64,000 bases of DNA from Sphingomonas prati. Its GTDB lineage: Bacteria > Pseudomonadota > Alphaproteobacteria > Sphingomonadales > Sphingomonadaceae. How positions within the stretch are numbered: the stretch's first letter is position 1; each line of letters begins with the position of its first letter. A program made the position numbers and the translations under genes. Under the pieces are notes generated by a model. The model did not search any database, was not told the DNA's origin, and worked only from the letters and a program-made list of their open reading frames with translations. Below, one piece after another: positions 28,092 through 35,613 of this stretch. The DNA lies in the NCBI RefSeq assembly GCF_014643515.1, contig NZ_BMJP01000002.1, forward strand, positions 124,001 through 188,000, written 5' to 3'.

Positions 28092-28508
28092 ATGAAGATT
28101 CCCGCCTTCCTCGTCCTGCTGGCCGCCGCCGCGCCGATCGCCGCGGGCGCGCAGGACATGGAAAAGGTCAGCGGCACGCCGCCCGAACGGATCCAGCAGC
28201 TCACCGTTTACGGCAAGGACCCCTGCCCGCGCAGCACCGGCGAGGAAGTGATCGTCTGCGCCCGCATGCCGGAAGGCGAACGTTACCGCGTCCCCAAACC
28301 GCTGCGCGACAAGCGCAAGGCCGATGCGCCGGCGGCGATGGCCTGGGGCGCCCGCTCGATGGAACTCGAAAATGTCAGCCGCCAGGGTCTGCCCGGCAGC
28401 TGCAACACCGGCGGATCGAACGGCCAGACCGGCTGTTTCCAGCAATTCCTGGCGCAGGCCCGCGCCGAACGCGAACTGGCCAAGCGTCAGGCGGCGGAGG
28501 AACCCTGA
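28092..28508 (+). CDS. Small secreted protein with four cysteines, unknown function
   Basis: 138 aa with a signal peptide (MKIPAFLVLLAAAAPIAAGAQ, cleaved about residue 20). The mature part has LTVYGKDPCPRSTGEEVIVCARMPEGERYRVPKPLR, with a Cys pair, and GSCNTGGSNGQTGCFQQFL, with a second pair. This CPR...VCARMPE pattern is one I associate with small sphingomonad exported proteins of unknown function. The GGAGATGCCCGC upstream is a plausible ribosome site. Confidence 0.75.
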   Translation: MKIPAFLVLLAAAAPIAAGAQDMEKVSGTPPERIQQLTVYGKDPCPRSTGEEVIVCARMPEGERYRVPKPLRDKRKADAPAAMAWGARSMELENVSRQGLPGSCNTGGSNGQTGCFQQFLAQARAERELAKRQAAEEP

Positions 28509-28563
28509 TACTATCCAGACGTCGCATCTGGACATTCGGGTCAGCAGAACATAGATTGAACAA

Positions 28564-29811
28564 ATGGCGCAACTCGACACTCGTGGAAAGCTCGCCATCC
28601 TCGCCGATGCCGCGAAATACGACGCGTCCTGCGCTTCGTCCGGCACGTCCAAGCGCTCCAGCGCCGGCAAGGAAAAGGGGATCGGCTCGACCGAAGGCAT
28701 GGGCATCTGCCACGCCTACGCGCCCGACGGCCGCTGCATCTCGCTGCTCAAGATCCTGCTGACCAACAGCTGCATCTTCGACTGTCATTACTGCATCAAC
28801 CGGAAGAGCTCGAACGTCCGCCGCGCGCGCTTCTCGGCGGAGGAGGTCGTCAACCTCACGCTCTCCTTCTACCGCCGCAACTATATCGAGGGGCTGTTCC
28901 TCTCCTCGGGCATCATCAACACGCCCAACTACACGATGGAGCAGCTGGTCGAAGTCGCGCGCTCGCTGCGCGAGGACCACCAGTTCCGCGGCTACATCCA
29001 CCTCAAGACGATCCCAGACGCCGATCCAGAACTCGTCCGGCAGGCCGGGCTCCACGCCGACCGCGTCTCGATCAACGTCGAACTGCCGACCGTCGGCGGG
29101 CTGAAGCGGCTCGCCCCCGAAAAGTCCGCCGACCGCATCGACGGCGCGATGCGCGAGATGAAGACCTCGATCGAGGACGGCCACGACGCGCGCAAAAAGT
29201 ACCGCGCCGCCCCGAAATTCGCCCCCGCCGGTCAATCGACGCAGATGATCGTCGGTGCGGACAGCGCGAACGACGGCGATATCGTGACGAAGGCGTCGAC
29301 GCTCTACGACCGCTTCGGCCTGCGCCGCGTCTATTATTCCGCGTTCAGCCCGATCCCCGACGCATCCGCCATTCTCCCGCTGAAGCGCCCGCCGCTGATG
29401 CGCGAACACCGGCTCTACCAGTCCGACTGGCTGATGCGCTTCTACGGGTTCCAGCCCAAGGAGGTCGTCGCCGCGACCGACGCGGACGGCATGCTCCCGC
29501 TCGATATCGATCCGAAGCTCGCCTGGGCGCTCAAGTTCCGCGAAACCTTCCCGGTCGACGTCAACCTGGCGCCGCGCGAACTGCTGCTTCGCGTCCCCGG
29601 CCTGGGCGTGAAGGCGGTCAACTCGATCATCGTCAGCCGCCGCTGGCGCGCGCTCCGCCTCGACGATGTCGGCCGCCTCACCGTGTCGATCGCCAAGGTC
29701 CGGCCGTTCATCTCCGCCACCGACTGGCGCCCCGTCACGCTTACCGACCGCGCCGATCTAAAGACGCACATCGTCCCCAAGAAGGAACAGCTCGAACTGT
29801 TCGCCGCCTGA
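28564..29811 (+). CDS. Radical SAM protein of the putative DNA-modification/repair type (UDG-linked)
   Basis: 415 aa. The [4Fe-4S] motif CxxxCxxC is C70-C74-C77 in CIFDCHYC, with SGI and IHLKTIPDADPELV as the following radical SAM barrel segments. The C-terminal helix-hairpin-helix-like stretch LLRVPGLGVKAVNSIIVSRR (about residue 345) suggests nucleic-acid contact. Together with a DUF4130-UDG fusion gene nearby (30710), it matches the radical SAM family linked to uracil-DNA glycosylase-like proteins (TIGR03916 type). Substrate and reaction are unknown. An unrelated outer-membrane gene lies between the two partners. Confidence 0.88.
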   Translation: MAQLDTRGKLAILADAAKYDASCASSGTSKRSSAGKEKGIGSTEGMGICHAYAPDGRCISLLKILLTNSCIFDCHYCINRKSSNVRRARFSAEEVVNLTLSFYRRNYIEGLFLSSGIINTPNYTMEQLVEVARSLREDHQFRGYIHLKTIPDADPELVRQAGLHADRVSINVELPTVGGLKRLAPEKSADRIDGAMREMKTSIEDGHDARKKYRAAPKFAPAGQSTQMIVGADSANDGDIVTKASTLYDRFGLRRVYYSAFSPIPDASAILPLKRPPLMREHRLYQSDWLMRFYGFQPKEVVAATDADGMLPLDIDPKLAWALKFRETFPVDVNLAPRELLLRVPGLGVKAVNSIIVSRRWRALRLDDVGRLTVSIAKVRPFISATDWRPVTLTDRADLKTHIVPKKEQLELFAA

Positions 29812-29911
29812 CGCCGAACCGGCGACGGTCCGCCCGGAACTTCACGCTTTCCTAGTATCTTACGCCCTAGACCCGCCCCGATCGCAGTTCCGCATCGCAT
29901 CCGGGGTTCTC

Positions 29912-30655
29912 ATGCACGTATCGCAAATCGCCGTCGCCGCCTTCGCCATTCTCGCCGCCCCCGCCGCGGCCCAGGACTACCCCGCCAGCCCCGCGCCGCA
30001 ATCGCCCATGCTCGCCTACGCGCCCGTCTATGACGACGCGCCCGCCGACGTGTTCGCCGGCCCGCGCATGGAAATCCACGGCGGCTGGGATCATGTCGGC
30101 CTGCGCCTGAAGGCCACGTCCACCGACGCCGCCGGCAACGCGGAGAGCGCCGCGCTCCAGGCACCCGACGACGGCTTCACCTATGGCGGCAGCCTCGGCT
30201 GGGACATCGCGCTCAGCAGCACGCTGATCGCGGGCGTCGAAGCCGGGATCGAAGACAGCTCGATCCGCGAATGCGCCGAAGTTTACGGCCTCGACGAAGC
30301 CTGCATCAAGGCCGGGCGCAGCGTCGAAGTCGGCGGCCGCATTGGCCAGGCGCTCAGCAGCCGGGTCATGGTCTATGCGCGCGCCGCGTACGTCAATTCC
30401 CGGGTCAAGGCGAACTATGTCGATTTCGAAGGCATCCTCGACAATCAGTCCGCCAAGGCCAATGTCGACGGTATCCGGCTCGGCGCCGGGTTCGAGGCCG
30501 CGGTGACGCCCAACCTCTATCTCAAGGGCGAATATCGCTACACCGACTACAACAACTACTCGCTGACCGCGAACTACTCGGACGGATCGTCCGACCGCGT
30601 CGATCTCAGCCTCGATCGTCATCAGATCCTCGGCGGCATCGGCCTGCGTTTCTGA
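29912..30655 (+). CDS. Outer-membrane beta-barrel protein (Omp25/OmpA-like porin family)
   Basis: 247 aa. A signal peptide (MHVSQIAVAAFAILAAPAAAQ) precedes an eight-stranded barrel with alternating aromatic residues. Examples are GPRMEIHGGWDHVGLRLKA at the first strand, LYLKGEYRYTDYNNYS and the ending LGGIGLRF with terminal Phe for BAM recognition. One disulfide-capable pair (ECAEVYGLDEACI) lies in a loop. A GC-rich hairpin (30666-30691) follows. It separates the radical SAM gene from its likely partner. Confidence 0.85.
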   Translation: MHVSQIAVAAFAILAAPAAAQDYPASPAPQSPMLAYAPVYDDAPADVFAGPRMEIHGGWDHVGLRLKATSTDAAGNAESAALQAPDDGFTYGGSLGWDIALSSTLIAGVEAGIEDSSIRECAEVYGLDEACIKAGRSVEVGGRIGQALSSRVMVYARAAYVNSRVKANYVDFEGILDNQSAKANVDGIRLGAGFEAAVTPNLYLKGEYRYTDYNNYSLTANYSDGSSDRVDLSLDRHQILGGIGLRF

Positions 30656-30665
30656 TCATTACCTG

Positions 30666-30691
30666 ACGGGTCGCGGCAACCCGCGGCCCGT
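30666..30691 (+). terminator. Hairpin after the outer-membrane protein gene
   Basis: ACGGGTCGCGG pairs with CCGCGGCCCGT around CAAC; two T follow. It lies 10 bases after the stop and 19 before the next start, so it may partly separate the two genes. Confidence 0.5.
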
Positions 30692-30709
30692 TCATGCGTC
30701 TTGCACCCC

Positions 30710-32101
30710 ATGCGCGTCGCGACCCTGGCATCGGAGGATGATTTCGACGGGTGGCGCGCCGCCGCCCGCACTTTGGCGCTGGCGCAGGTCGCACCGCACG
30801 ACGTCGTCTGGCAGGTCGGCGAACGCCCCGCGGATCTGTTCGGCGACGAAGCTTCGCCCGACGCCGCGCCCGGCGCGTTCTCGGTCCCCCGCCCGTTCGT
30901 CGATCTCGCCCGCACCGCGCTCTGCCACCGCGATCCCGAACGGTTCGCTTTGCTCTACACGCTGCTCATCCGCGTCCGCGCGCAGCAGGGCCTGCTCGAC
31001 GACCGCGCCGATCCGCTCGTCCAGCGCATCGAACTGATGGCCAAGGACGTCCGGCGCGACATGCACAAGATGCGCGCCTTCGTCCGGTTCCGCGAACTGG
31101 CGGTCGACGGCGGCGAAACGCGCTACGTCGCCTGGTTCGAACCCGACAATCACATCGTCCGGATCAATGCGGACTTTTTCGCGCGCCGTTTCGCCACGAT
31201 GCACTGGTCGATCCTCACCCCCGGATTGTCGGTCCACTGGGACGGCACGGCCCTCGCCTTCGCCCCCGGCGCGCGCAAGACCGACGCCCCCGACGGCGAT
31301 CCGCTCGAGGAGATGTGGAAGACCTACTATGCCGCGATCTTCAATCCGGCGCGGGTGAAGGTCGGCGCGATGACCAAGGAAATGCCGCGCAAATATTGGA
31401 AGAACATGCCCGAAACCGCGCTGATCCCCGATCTGCTCGCCGGCGCACAGAAAAGGGAGAGTGGTATGATCGAGACCGCCCATGCCGACATCGGCGACAA
31501 TGCCCGAGCCGCCTGGGAGGCGCTCGCCGGCGAGGCCGCCGGCTGCACACGCTGCCCGCTCTACGGCCCCGCGACGCAGACCGTGTTCGGCGAGGGCCCC
31601 GTCGATGCGCGGCTCATGTTCGTCGGCGAACAGCCGGGCGATCAGGAGGACATTGCCGGCCGACCGTTCGTCGGCCCCGCCGGCCAGTTGTTCGACCGCG
31701 CGATCGCCGCCGCGGGCATCGACCGCACGCAGGTCTACGTCACCAACGCGGTCAAGCATTTCAAGTTCGAGGAACGCGGCCGCCGCCGCATCCACGCCAA
31801 GCCCGGCGCGCCGGAGATCGATGCCTGCCGCTGGTGGATCGACCAGGAACGCGTCCTGGTCCGCCCCGCTGTCACGGTGGCCCTCGGCGTCACCGCCGCC
31901 CGCTCGCTGCTCGGCAAGGTCGTCACCATCTCCGGTACCCGCGGCAAGCCGATTACCCTCCCCGACGGCGGCGAGGCGTGGATCACCGTCCACCCGAGCT
32001 ACCTCCTCCGCCTCCCCGACAAGGTCCAGGCCGAGGAGGAATATGCCCGCTTCGTCGAGGACCTGAAGGTGGCGCAGGCCCGGGTCACGGCGACCGCCTG
32101 A
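30710..32101 (+). CDS. DUF4130 / UdgX-type uracil-DNA glycosylase fusion
   Basis: 463 aa. Residues 1-240 are the DUF4130 domain that accompanies the radical SAM partner (MRAFVRFRELA, FWFxPDNHIVRINADFFARRF-like segment, EMWKTYYAAIFNP, MPRKYWKNMPE). Residues about 270-460 are a family-4-like UDG. It contains CTRCPL (Fe-S cysteines), GEQPGDQED, VTNAVKHFKF and the loop GRRRIH, with H362 in the place of the covalent-linking His of UdgX (KRRIH). UdgX proteins bind uracil in DNA and form a covalent bond through that His. The start ATG at 30710 is preferred over a TTG at 30701. It works presumably with the radical SAM protein at 28564 on an unknown damaged or modified base. Confidence 0.88.
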   Translation: MRVATLASEDDFDGWRAAARTLALAQVAPHDVVWQVGERPADLFGDEASPDAAPGAFSVPRPFVDLARTALCHRDPERFALLYTLLIRVRAQQGLLDDRADPLVQRIELMAKDVRRDMHKMRAFVRFRELAVDGGETRYVAWFEPDNHIVRINADFFARRFATMHWSILTPGLSVHWDGTALAFAPGARKTDAPDGDPLEEMWKTYYAAIFNPARVKVGAMTKEMPRKYWKNMPETALIPDLLAGAQKRESGMIETAHADIGDNARAAWEALAGEAAGCTRCPLYGPATQTVFGEGPVDARLMFVGEQPGDQEDIAGRPFVGPAGQLFDRAIAAAGIDRTQVYVTNAVKHFKFEERGRRRIHAKPGAPEIDACRWWIDQERVLVRPAVTVALGVTAARSLLGKVVTISGTRGKPITLPDGGEAWITVHPSYLLRLPDKVQAEEEYARFVEDLKVAQARVTATA

Positions 32102-32123
32102 GGCACGCCTTTTCTCAGTCCAC

Positions 32124-32170
32124 CCGTTTGGTTTGGGCCTGTCGAGAACCCCCCGCCAGGCCCGAACCCA
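32124..32170. repeat. Degenerate half copy of the GTTCGAGCCTGTCGAGAAC repeat
   Basis: CCCGTTTGGTTTGGGCCTGTCGAGAACC is followed by a poor match to the second arm (GGCCCGAACCC). It lies between the convergent ends of the UdgX fusion and reductase genes and is probably a decayed copy of the family. Confidence 0.55.
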
Positions 32171-32992
32171 TCATCCGGCAAACGTCGTCGGATCCGGCCC
32201 GATCCGCCCGTCGCGCCGATCCAGCGCCGCGATCGCCCGCTCGTCGTCGGCATCCAGCGCGAAGTCGAAGATCGCGAAATTCTCCGCCAGCCGCGCCGGG
32301 TTGGTGGTCTTCGGGATCACCGTCAGCCCCGCCTCGATATGCCAGCGCAGCACGACCTGCGCCGGCGTCTTGCCGTGCTTCGCCGCGATCGCGGTGATCG
32401 CCGGATCGGCCAGCGCCGCGCCCTGCCCCAGCGGGCTCCAGCTCGTCGTCACGATGTGGTTCTCGTCATGATAGGCGCGCAGTTCGACCTGCTGGAAACT
32501 CGGATGCAGCTCGATCTGGTTCACCGCCGGCACCACGCCCGTGTCGTGAATGATCCGTTCCAGATGATCCATCGTGAAGTTCGACACCCCGATCGACTTC
32601 ACGCGCCCTTCTTCGCGCAACCGCACCAGCGCCTTCCACGTCTCGACGAACCGCGTCTCCTCGACGAACGGCCAGTGCAGCAGATAGAGGTCGACCCAGT
32701 CGAGCCCCAGCCGGTCGAAGCTCTTCTCGAACCCCTTCAACGCCGCGTCATAGCCGAAATCGTCGCGCCACAGCTTCGACGTCACGAAGATCGTCTCGTC
32801 CCGCGCCCGCACGCCCGCCCCCGTACCCGCTTCGTTGCCATAGATCGCGGCGGTATCGACCGCGCGATACCCCGCATCGATCGCCGCCTGCACCACGCCC
32901 GCGGTGTCCTCGTCCGGGATCTGATACGTCCCCAACCCGATCTGCGGCATCGACCGTCCGTCGTTCAGGGAAATGCTGGGCTGCTCGGTCAT
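32171..32992 (-). CDS. Aldo/keto reductase (AKR5-like, 2,5-diketogluconate reductase type)
   Basis: 273 aa. The (alpha/beta)8 barrel enzyme reduces aldehydes or ketones with NADPH. Catalytic residues are D and Y in VDTAAIYGNE, K in VTSKLW and H in LYLLHWP. The signature IGVSNF and the coenzyme motif IPKTTNPARLAEN are present. The start at 32992 (MTEQPSISLNDG) has AGGAG eight bases upstream. Substrate specificity cannot be told from sequence. Converges on the UdgX fusion gene. Confidence 0.92.
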   Translation of the reverse strand: MTEQPSISLNDGRSMPQIGLGTYQIPDEDTAGVVQAAIDAGYRAVDTAAIYGNEAGTGAGVRARDETIFVTSKLWRDDFGYDAALKGFEKSFDRLGLDWVDLYLLHWPFVEETRFVETWKALVRLREEGRVKSIGVSNFTMDHLERIIHDTGVVPAVNQIELHPSFQQVELRAYHDENHIVTTSWSPLGQGAALADPAITAIAAKHGKTPAQVVLRWHIEAGLTVIPKTTNPARLAENFAIFDFALDADDERAIAALDRRDGRIGPDPTTFAG

Positions 32993-33071
32993 CACGGATG
33001 CTCCTGTTCGGTTACCGGTCAAACGCCCCGCCCGAACAATGGTATGCACCGCACCCGAACCTCAAACACCA

Positions 33072-33110
33072 AACCCGTCCATCCCGAGCGAAGTCGAGGG
33101 ACCCGTCGAG
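33072..33110. repeat. CCGAGCGAAGTCGAGGGA repeat (copy 2)
   Basis: CATCCCGAGCGAAGTCGAGG lies about 60 bases from a GTTCGAGCTTGTCGAGAAC hairpin, the same pairing as at 16652 and 59717. Confidence 0.7.
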
Positions 33111-33170
33111 CACAGCCAAGACGCCAACGCATCTGCACAGGACGACGTGGAGGAAACCCCCACCCCCTCC

Positions 33171-33230
33171 CCGTTCGGTTCGAGCTTGTCGAGAACCCGG
33201 CGCAGTTCTCGACAAGCTCGAACCGAACGG
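33171..33230. repeat. 26-bp inverted repeat, GTTCGAGCCTGTCGAGAAC family (copy 2)
   Basis: Arms 33171-33196 and 33205-33230 are perfect reverse complements, with an 8-base loop. This copy has CTTGTCGAG and CCGTTCGG where copy 1 has CCTGTCGAG and CCGTTTGG. The change is present in both arms, so the pairing is conserved by compensating changes. Confidence 0.88.
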
Positions 33231-33284
33231 GGGGAAGAAGAAAGGTCAGTCCGGCGGCAAGCCCACACCTCCACCGCACCCCAC

Positions 33285-33409
33285 CCGTTCGTGCTGAGTA
33301 GCGACCGAGTAGCGCCCCTCGGCGCGTATCGAGGGCGCGCATCGAAGCACCGCACCCAGCCTTCGATACCGGTCTTCGCCTCCGCTCAGCCCCTACTCAG
33401 GCCGAACGG
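33285..33409. repeat. Inverted CCGTTCGnnCTGAGTAG repeat element
   Basis: The outer arms CCGTTCGTGCTGAGTAG and CTACTCAGGCCGAACGG are inverted with two mismatches. Inner GCGTATCGAGGGC/GCCTTCGATAC parts are partly complementary. The sequence resembles another dispersed palindromic element of sphingomonads. Only one copy was found in the window. Confidence 0.6.
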
Positions 33410-33430
33410 CGGTATGAGTGAGCAGATCAG

Positions 33431-33454
33431 AAAGGGGGGCCCGCAAAGCCCCCC
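33431..33454 (-). terminator. Rho-independent terminator of the DsbA operon
   Basis: On the reverse strand GGGGGGC-TTTGCGG-GCCCCCC is followed by TTTCT. It begins 7 bases after the stop codon of the DsbA-like lipoprotein gene. Confidence 0.75.
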
Positions 33455-33460
33455 AAGCCC

Positions 33461-34228
33461 TCAGGCGCCAACAGCCTTAGCCAACACCGGCTTCAAAGCA
33501 GCCCAATCCGCCACGTTCGGCACCGGCTTGTTCGCGATCAGGAACGTCGGCGTGCCCTGCAGATTATACTCGCTCGTCGCGCGCGCGCTCATCTTGCCCA
33601 GTTCGTCGACCGCGGCGGTATCGGTCAGGCACTTGGTCGCCGCCGCTTCCGGAATGCCGCGCGCGCGGAAGAAGTCGATCAGGCCCAGCTTCTTGCCCCA
33701 TGCCAGGAACTGCGTCTGCGGCGGCATCGCCTGCATCTGGGTCTGCTCCGCCTCGGTCATGCCCTTCACCGCGTCGAACAGCATCATCTGGTTCTCGAAC
33801 ATCTGCTGGCTGAGCTGGAAATACGGCTCCGCCCCGCGGCACCGCGTCAGCAACGCGGCCGGCACGTCGAGCACGTTCAGCATGTAGTTGCGGAACTCGT
33901 AGCTCACCTTGCCCGGCGCGATGAACTGCGACTTCAGCTCGGGCAGGCCCTCCTTCTCGAACACCGCACAATGCGAACAGCTGAGCGCGCCATATTCGAC
34001 CAGCTTCACCGGCGCGTCCGGGTTGCCCATCCGGAACCCGCCGTCGGCCGTCTTGGACACGGTCTGCGTCCAGTCGCCACCGGCCGGTGCAGCGACGGGC
34101 GCGACCGGCGACGCAGGCGCCTCGACCGAAGCGGTCGCGCTGCCGGCGCTGTTGCCGGCGTCCTTGCTGCCGCATGCGGTCAGCGCCAGCGTGGAAAGCC
34201 CGAGGGCGAGGAGGGTACGGGTCATCAT
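33461..34228 (-). CDS. DsbA-like thioredoxin-fold lipoprotein
   Basis: 255 aa. Lipobox LTAC (C19) predicts a membrane-anchored periplasmic protein. A linker rich in Ala/Pro/Val follows (residues 25-50). The thioredoxin-like domain (Thioredoxin_4) has active-site CSHC at C84-C87 and the cis-proline segment GTPTFLI. The internal helical insert typical of DsbA lies between. It probably introduces or shuffles disulfides in exported proteins. It follows a paralogous DsbA gene and a DUF721 gene on the same strand, and ends at a clear terminator. Confidence 0.9.
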   Translation of the reverse strand: MMTRTLLALGLSTLALTACGSKDAGNSAGSATASVEAPASPVAPVAAPAGGDWTQTVSKTADGGFRMGNPDAPVKLVEYGALSCSHCAVFEKEGLPELKSQFIAPGKVSYEFRNYMLNVLDVPAALLTRCRGAEPYFQLSQQMFENQMMLFDAVKGMTEAEQTQMQAMPPQTQFLAWGKKLGLIDFFRARGIPEAAATKCLTDTAAVDELGKMSARATSEYNLQGTPTFLIANKPVPNVADWAALKPVLAKAVGA

Positions 34229-34253
34229 CTTGGTTCTCCGAAGAAAGGGAATG

Positions 34254-34997
34254 TCAGCGGACCGCGGCGGCGAGCCTGGGCTGCAACGTGGCCCAGTTGC
34301 TCGTCGCCGGCACGATCGTGCCGTTGATCAGGAATGTCGGCGTGCCGGTGATGCGCCGCTTGTTGAACGCCTCGTCGGTCATCGCCGCGACGATCGCGGT
34401 CTGTTTCCGGTCCGCCAGGCACGCCGAGACCCGCGCCGGAGCCATGCCGCGCGCCTGCGCTTGGCGGTCGAACCCGGCGGCCCGCGCCATCGCGGTCAGC
34501 GTCGCGGCGCCGTTGGGGTCCGCCGGCCGCCCGACCTGCGTATCGAAATAGACCTGCGCCTTGGGCAGCCAGTCCGCCTGCGTCGCCAGAATCCGCTCGC
34601 TCGCCGGGAAATAGCCCGCCGGCCCCGCACAACGGCTCAGCAGCACGCCCGCGAAATCGAACCCGTCGCGCACCGAATTGCGCACCTCCAGGCTCACCAG
34701 CCCGCGCGCGATATAGTCGCGCTTCAACGCCGGCATCCCCTCCGCCGCGAACGCCGCGCAGTGCGAACAGGTCAGCGACAGATACTCGACCAGCTTCACC
34801 TTCGCGCGCGGATTGCCCATCACATAGGTGCCGGCCGGCGTCGTCGCGATCGTCCGGGTCCAGTCGGTCGCCGCACGTTTCGCGGGAGTCGCGCTCGCAC
34901 CCGCCGCGAGTGCACCGGCCCCGACGGCCGCGAGCATCGCCAGCCCGGCCGCCGCCCCGCGCATCGCGGATCGTCCCCGAGATCGCCCACTCTCCAT
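34254..34997 (-). CDS. DsbA-like periplasmic thioredoxin-fold protein
   Basis: 247 aa. A positively charged start (MESGRSRGRSAMRG) leads into a signal segment (about residues 14-36). Active-site CSHC is C77-C80, with GTPTFLINGTIVP as the cis-proline region. It is a clear paralogue of the next gene downstream (same YMGNP.AKVKLVEY layout), suggesting a tandem duplication. The start at 34997 lies 2 bases after the DUF721 stop; a shorter start (MRGAAAG) is possible. Confidence 0.88.
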   Translation of the reverse strand: MESGRSRGRSAMRGAAAGLAMLAAVGAGALAAGASATPAKRAATDWTRTIATTPAGTYVMGNPRAKVKLVEYLSLTCSHCAAFAAEGMPALKRDYIARGLVSLEVRNSVRDGFDFAGVLLSRCAGPAGYFPASERILATQADWLPKAQVYFDTQVGRPADPNGAATLTAMARAAGFDRQAQARGMAPARVSACLADRKQTAIVAAMTDEAFNKRRITGTPTFLINGTIVPATSNWATLQPRLAAAVR

Positions 34998-34999
34998 GC

Positions 35000-35587
35000 T
35001 CACCGCACCTTTCCCATCACCGGAATGTCCATCACCGGCGGCCCGTTCGACGTTGCCAGCGCACCGGCCAGCCCGGCGAGGCACGCGCGCAACTCCGGAT
35101 CCGCGATCGCCCGCAGGCTGTCGCCGATCTCGGTGGACACCGCCACCGCCGGCCGCAGCTTCGCCGGCGCCGGCCGCCGCACCGCCGCACCCTGGCGGAT
35201 CGCGATCCGCGCCACCGCGGGATATCCGAAGAACCGGTTCACGCGCTCCACGATCGCCGGCGCGACATGCTGCATCATCACCGCATGCGCACCCTCGACG
35301 ACGAGGGTCAGCACGCCTTCGGACCGCGCACCGTGCGGAAACCGGATCGATTCGGGGCTCGACACCCCGGCATAGCGTTCGCCGACGATCTCGGGCCAGC
35401 GCGTCACGACCGACGACTGCACGAACCCGAACCGCCGGAACGCGGCACGGCCTACGTCGGGCAGCATGTCCGCCACCGCACGCGCCGCCCCGCCGCGCTT
35501 CCGCTCCGGCACGGCGGGCGGCTTCGGTTTGGCGGCGGCACGCGGCTTCGCGGCTTTCGGCGTGGGATTGGTCTCTGGTTCCGTCAT
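35000..35587 (-). CDS. DUF721/DciA-like protein
   Basis: 195 aa. The N-terminus is Pro/Lys/Ala-rich and disordered. The central domain RFGFVQSSVVTRWPEIVGERYAGVSSPESIRFP is the DUF721 signature (W-x-x-I-V-G). Bacterial DUF721 (DciA) proteins help load the replicative helicase; whether this alphaproteobacterial member does so is inferred. It is the first gene of the operon with two DsbA-like genes and is divergent from mutY by 26 bases, the usual arrangement in related genomes. Confidence 0.85.
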   Translation of the reverse strand: MTEPETNPTPKAAKPRAAAKPKPPAVPERKRGGAARAVADMLPDVGRAAFRRFGFVQSSVVTRWPEIVGERYAGVSSPESIRFPHGARSEGVLTLVVEGAHAVMMQHVAPAIVERVNRFFGYPAVARIAIRQGAAVRRPAPAKLRPAVAVSTEIGDSLRAIADPELRACLAGLAGALATSNGPPVMDIPVMGKVR

Positions 35588-35613
35588 CCCCCGCTCCATG
35601 CCATAGCGGCCCC

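Larger units (their letters stand above)
32993..33460. other. Repeat-filled intergenic region
   Basis: No gene is supported in these 468 bases. They hold three repeat units: the CCGAGCGAAGTCGAGGGA repeat at 33072-33110, the GTTCGAGCTTGTCGAGAAC hairpin at 33171-33230 and a CCGTTCG..CTGAGTAG / CTACTCAG..CGAACGG pair at 33285-33409. A terminator for the DsbA gene lies at 33431-33454. The reductase promoter must lie near 33000-33060. Confidence 0.6.

Noticed and set aside
33012-33342. Short reverse ORFs in the repeat region
   Set aside because: They run through the inverted repeats and change frame character; no ribosome site.
33171-33409. CRISPR-like array in the repeat-rich gap
   Set aside because: Repeats are inverted pairs of different classes, with no regular direct repeats or spacers, and no cas genes nearby.
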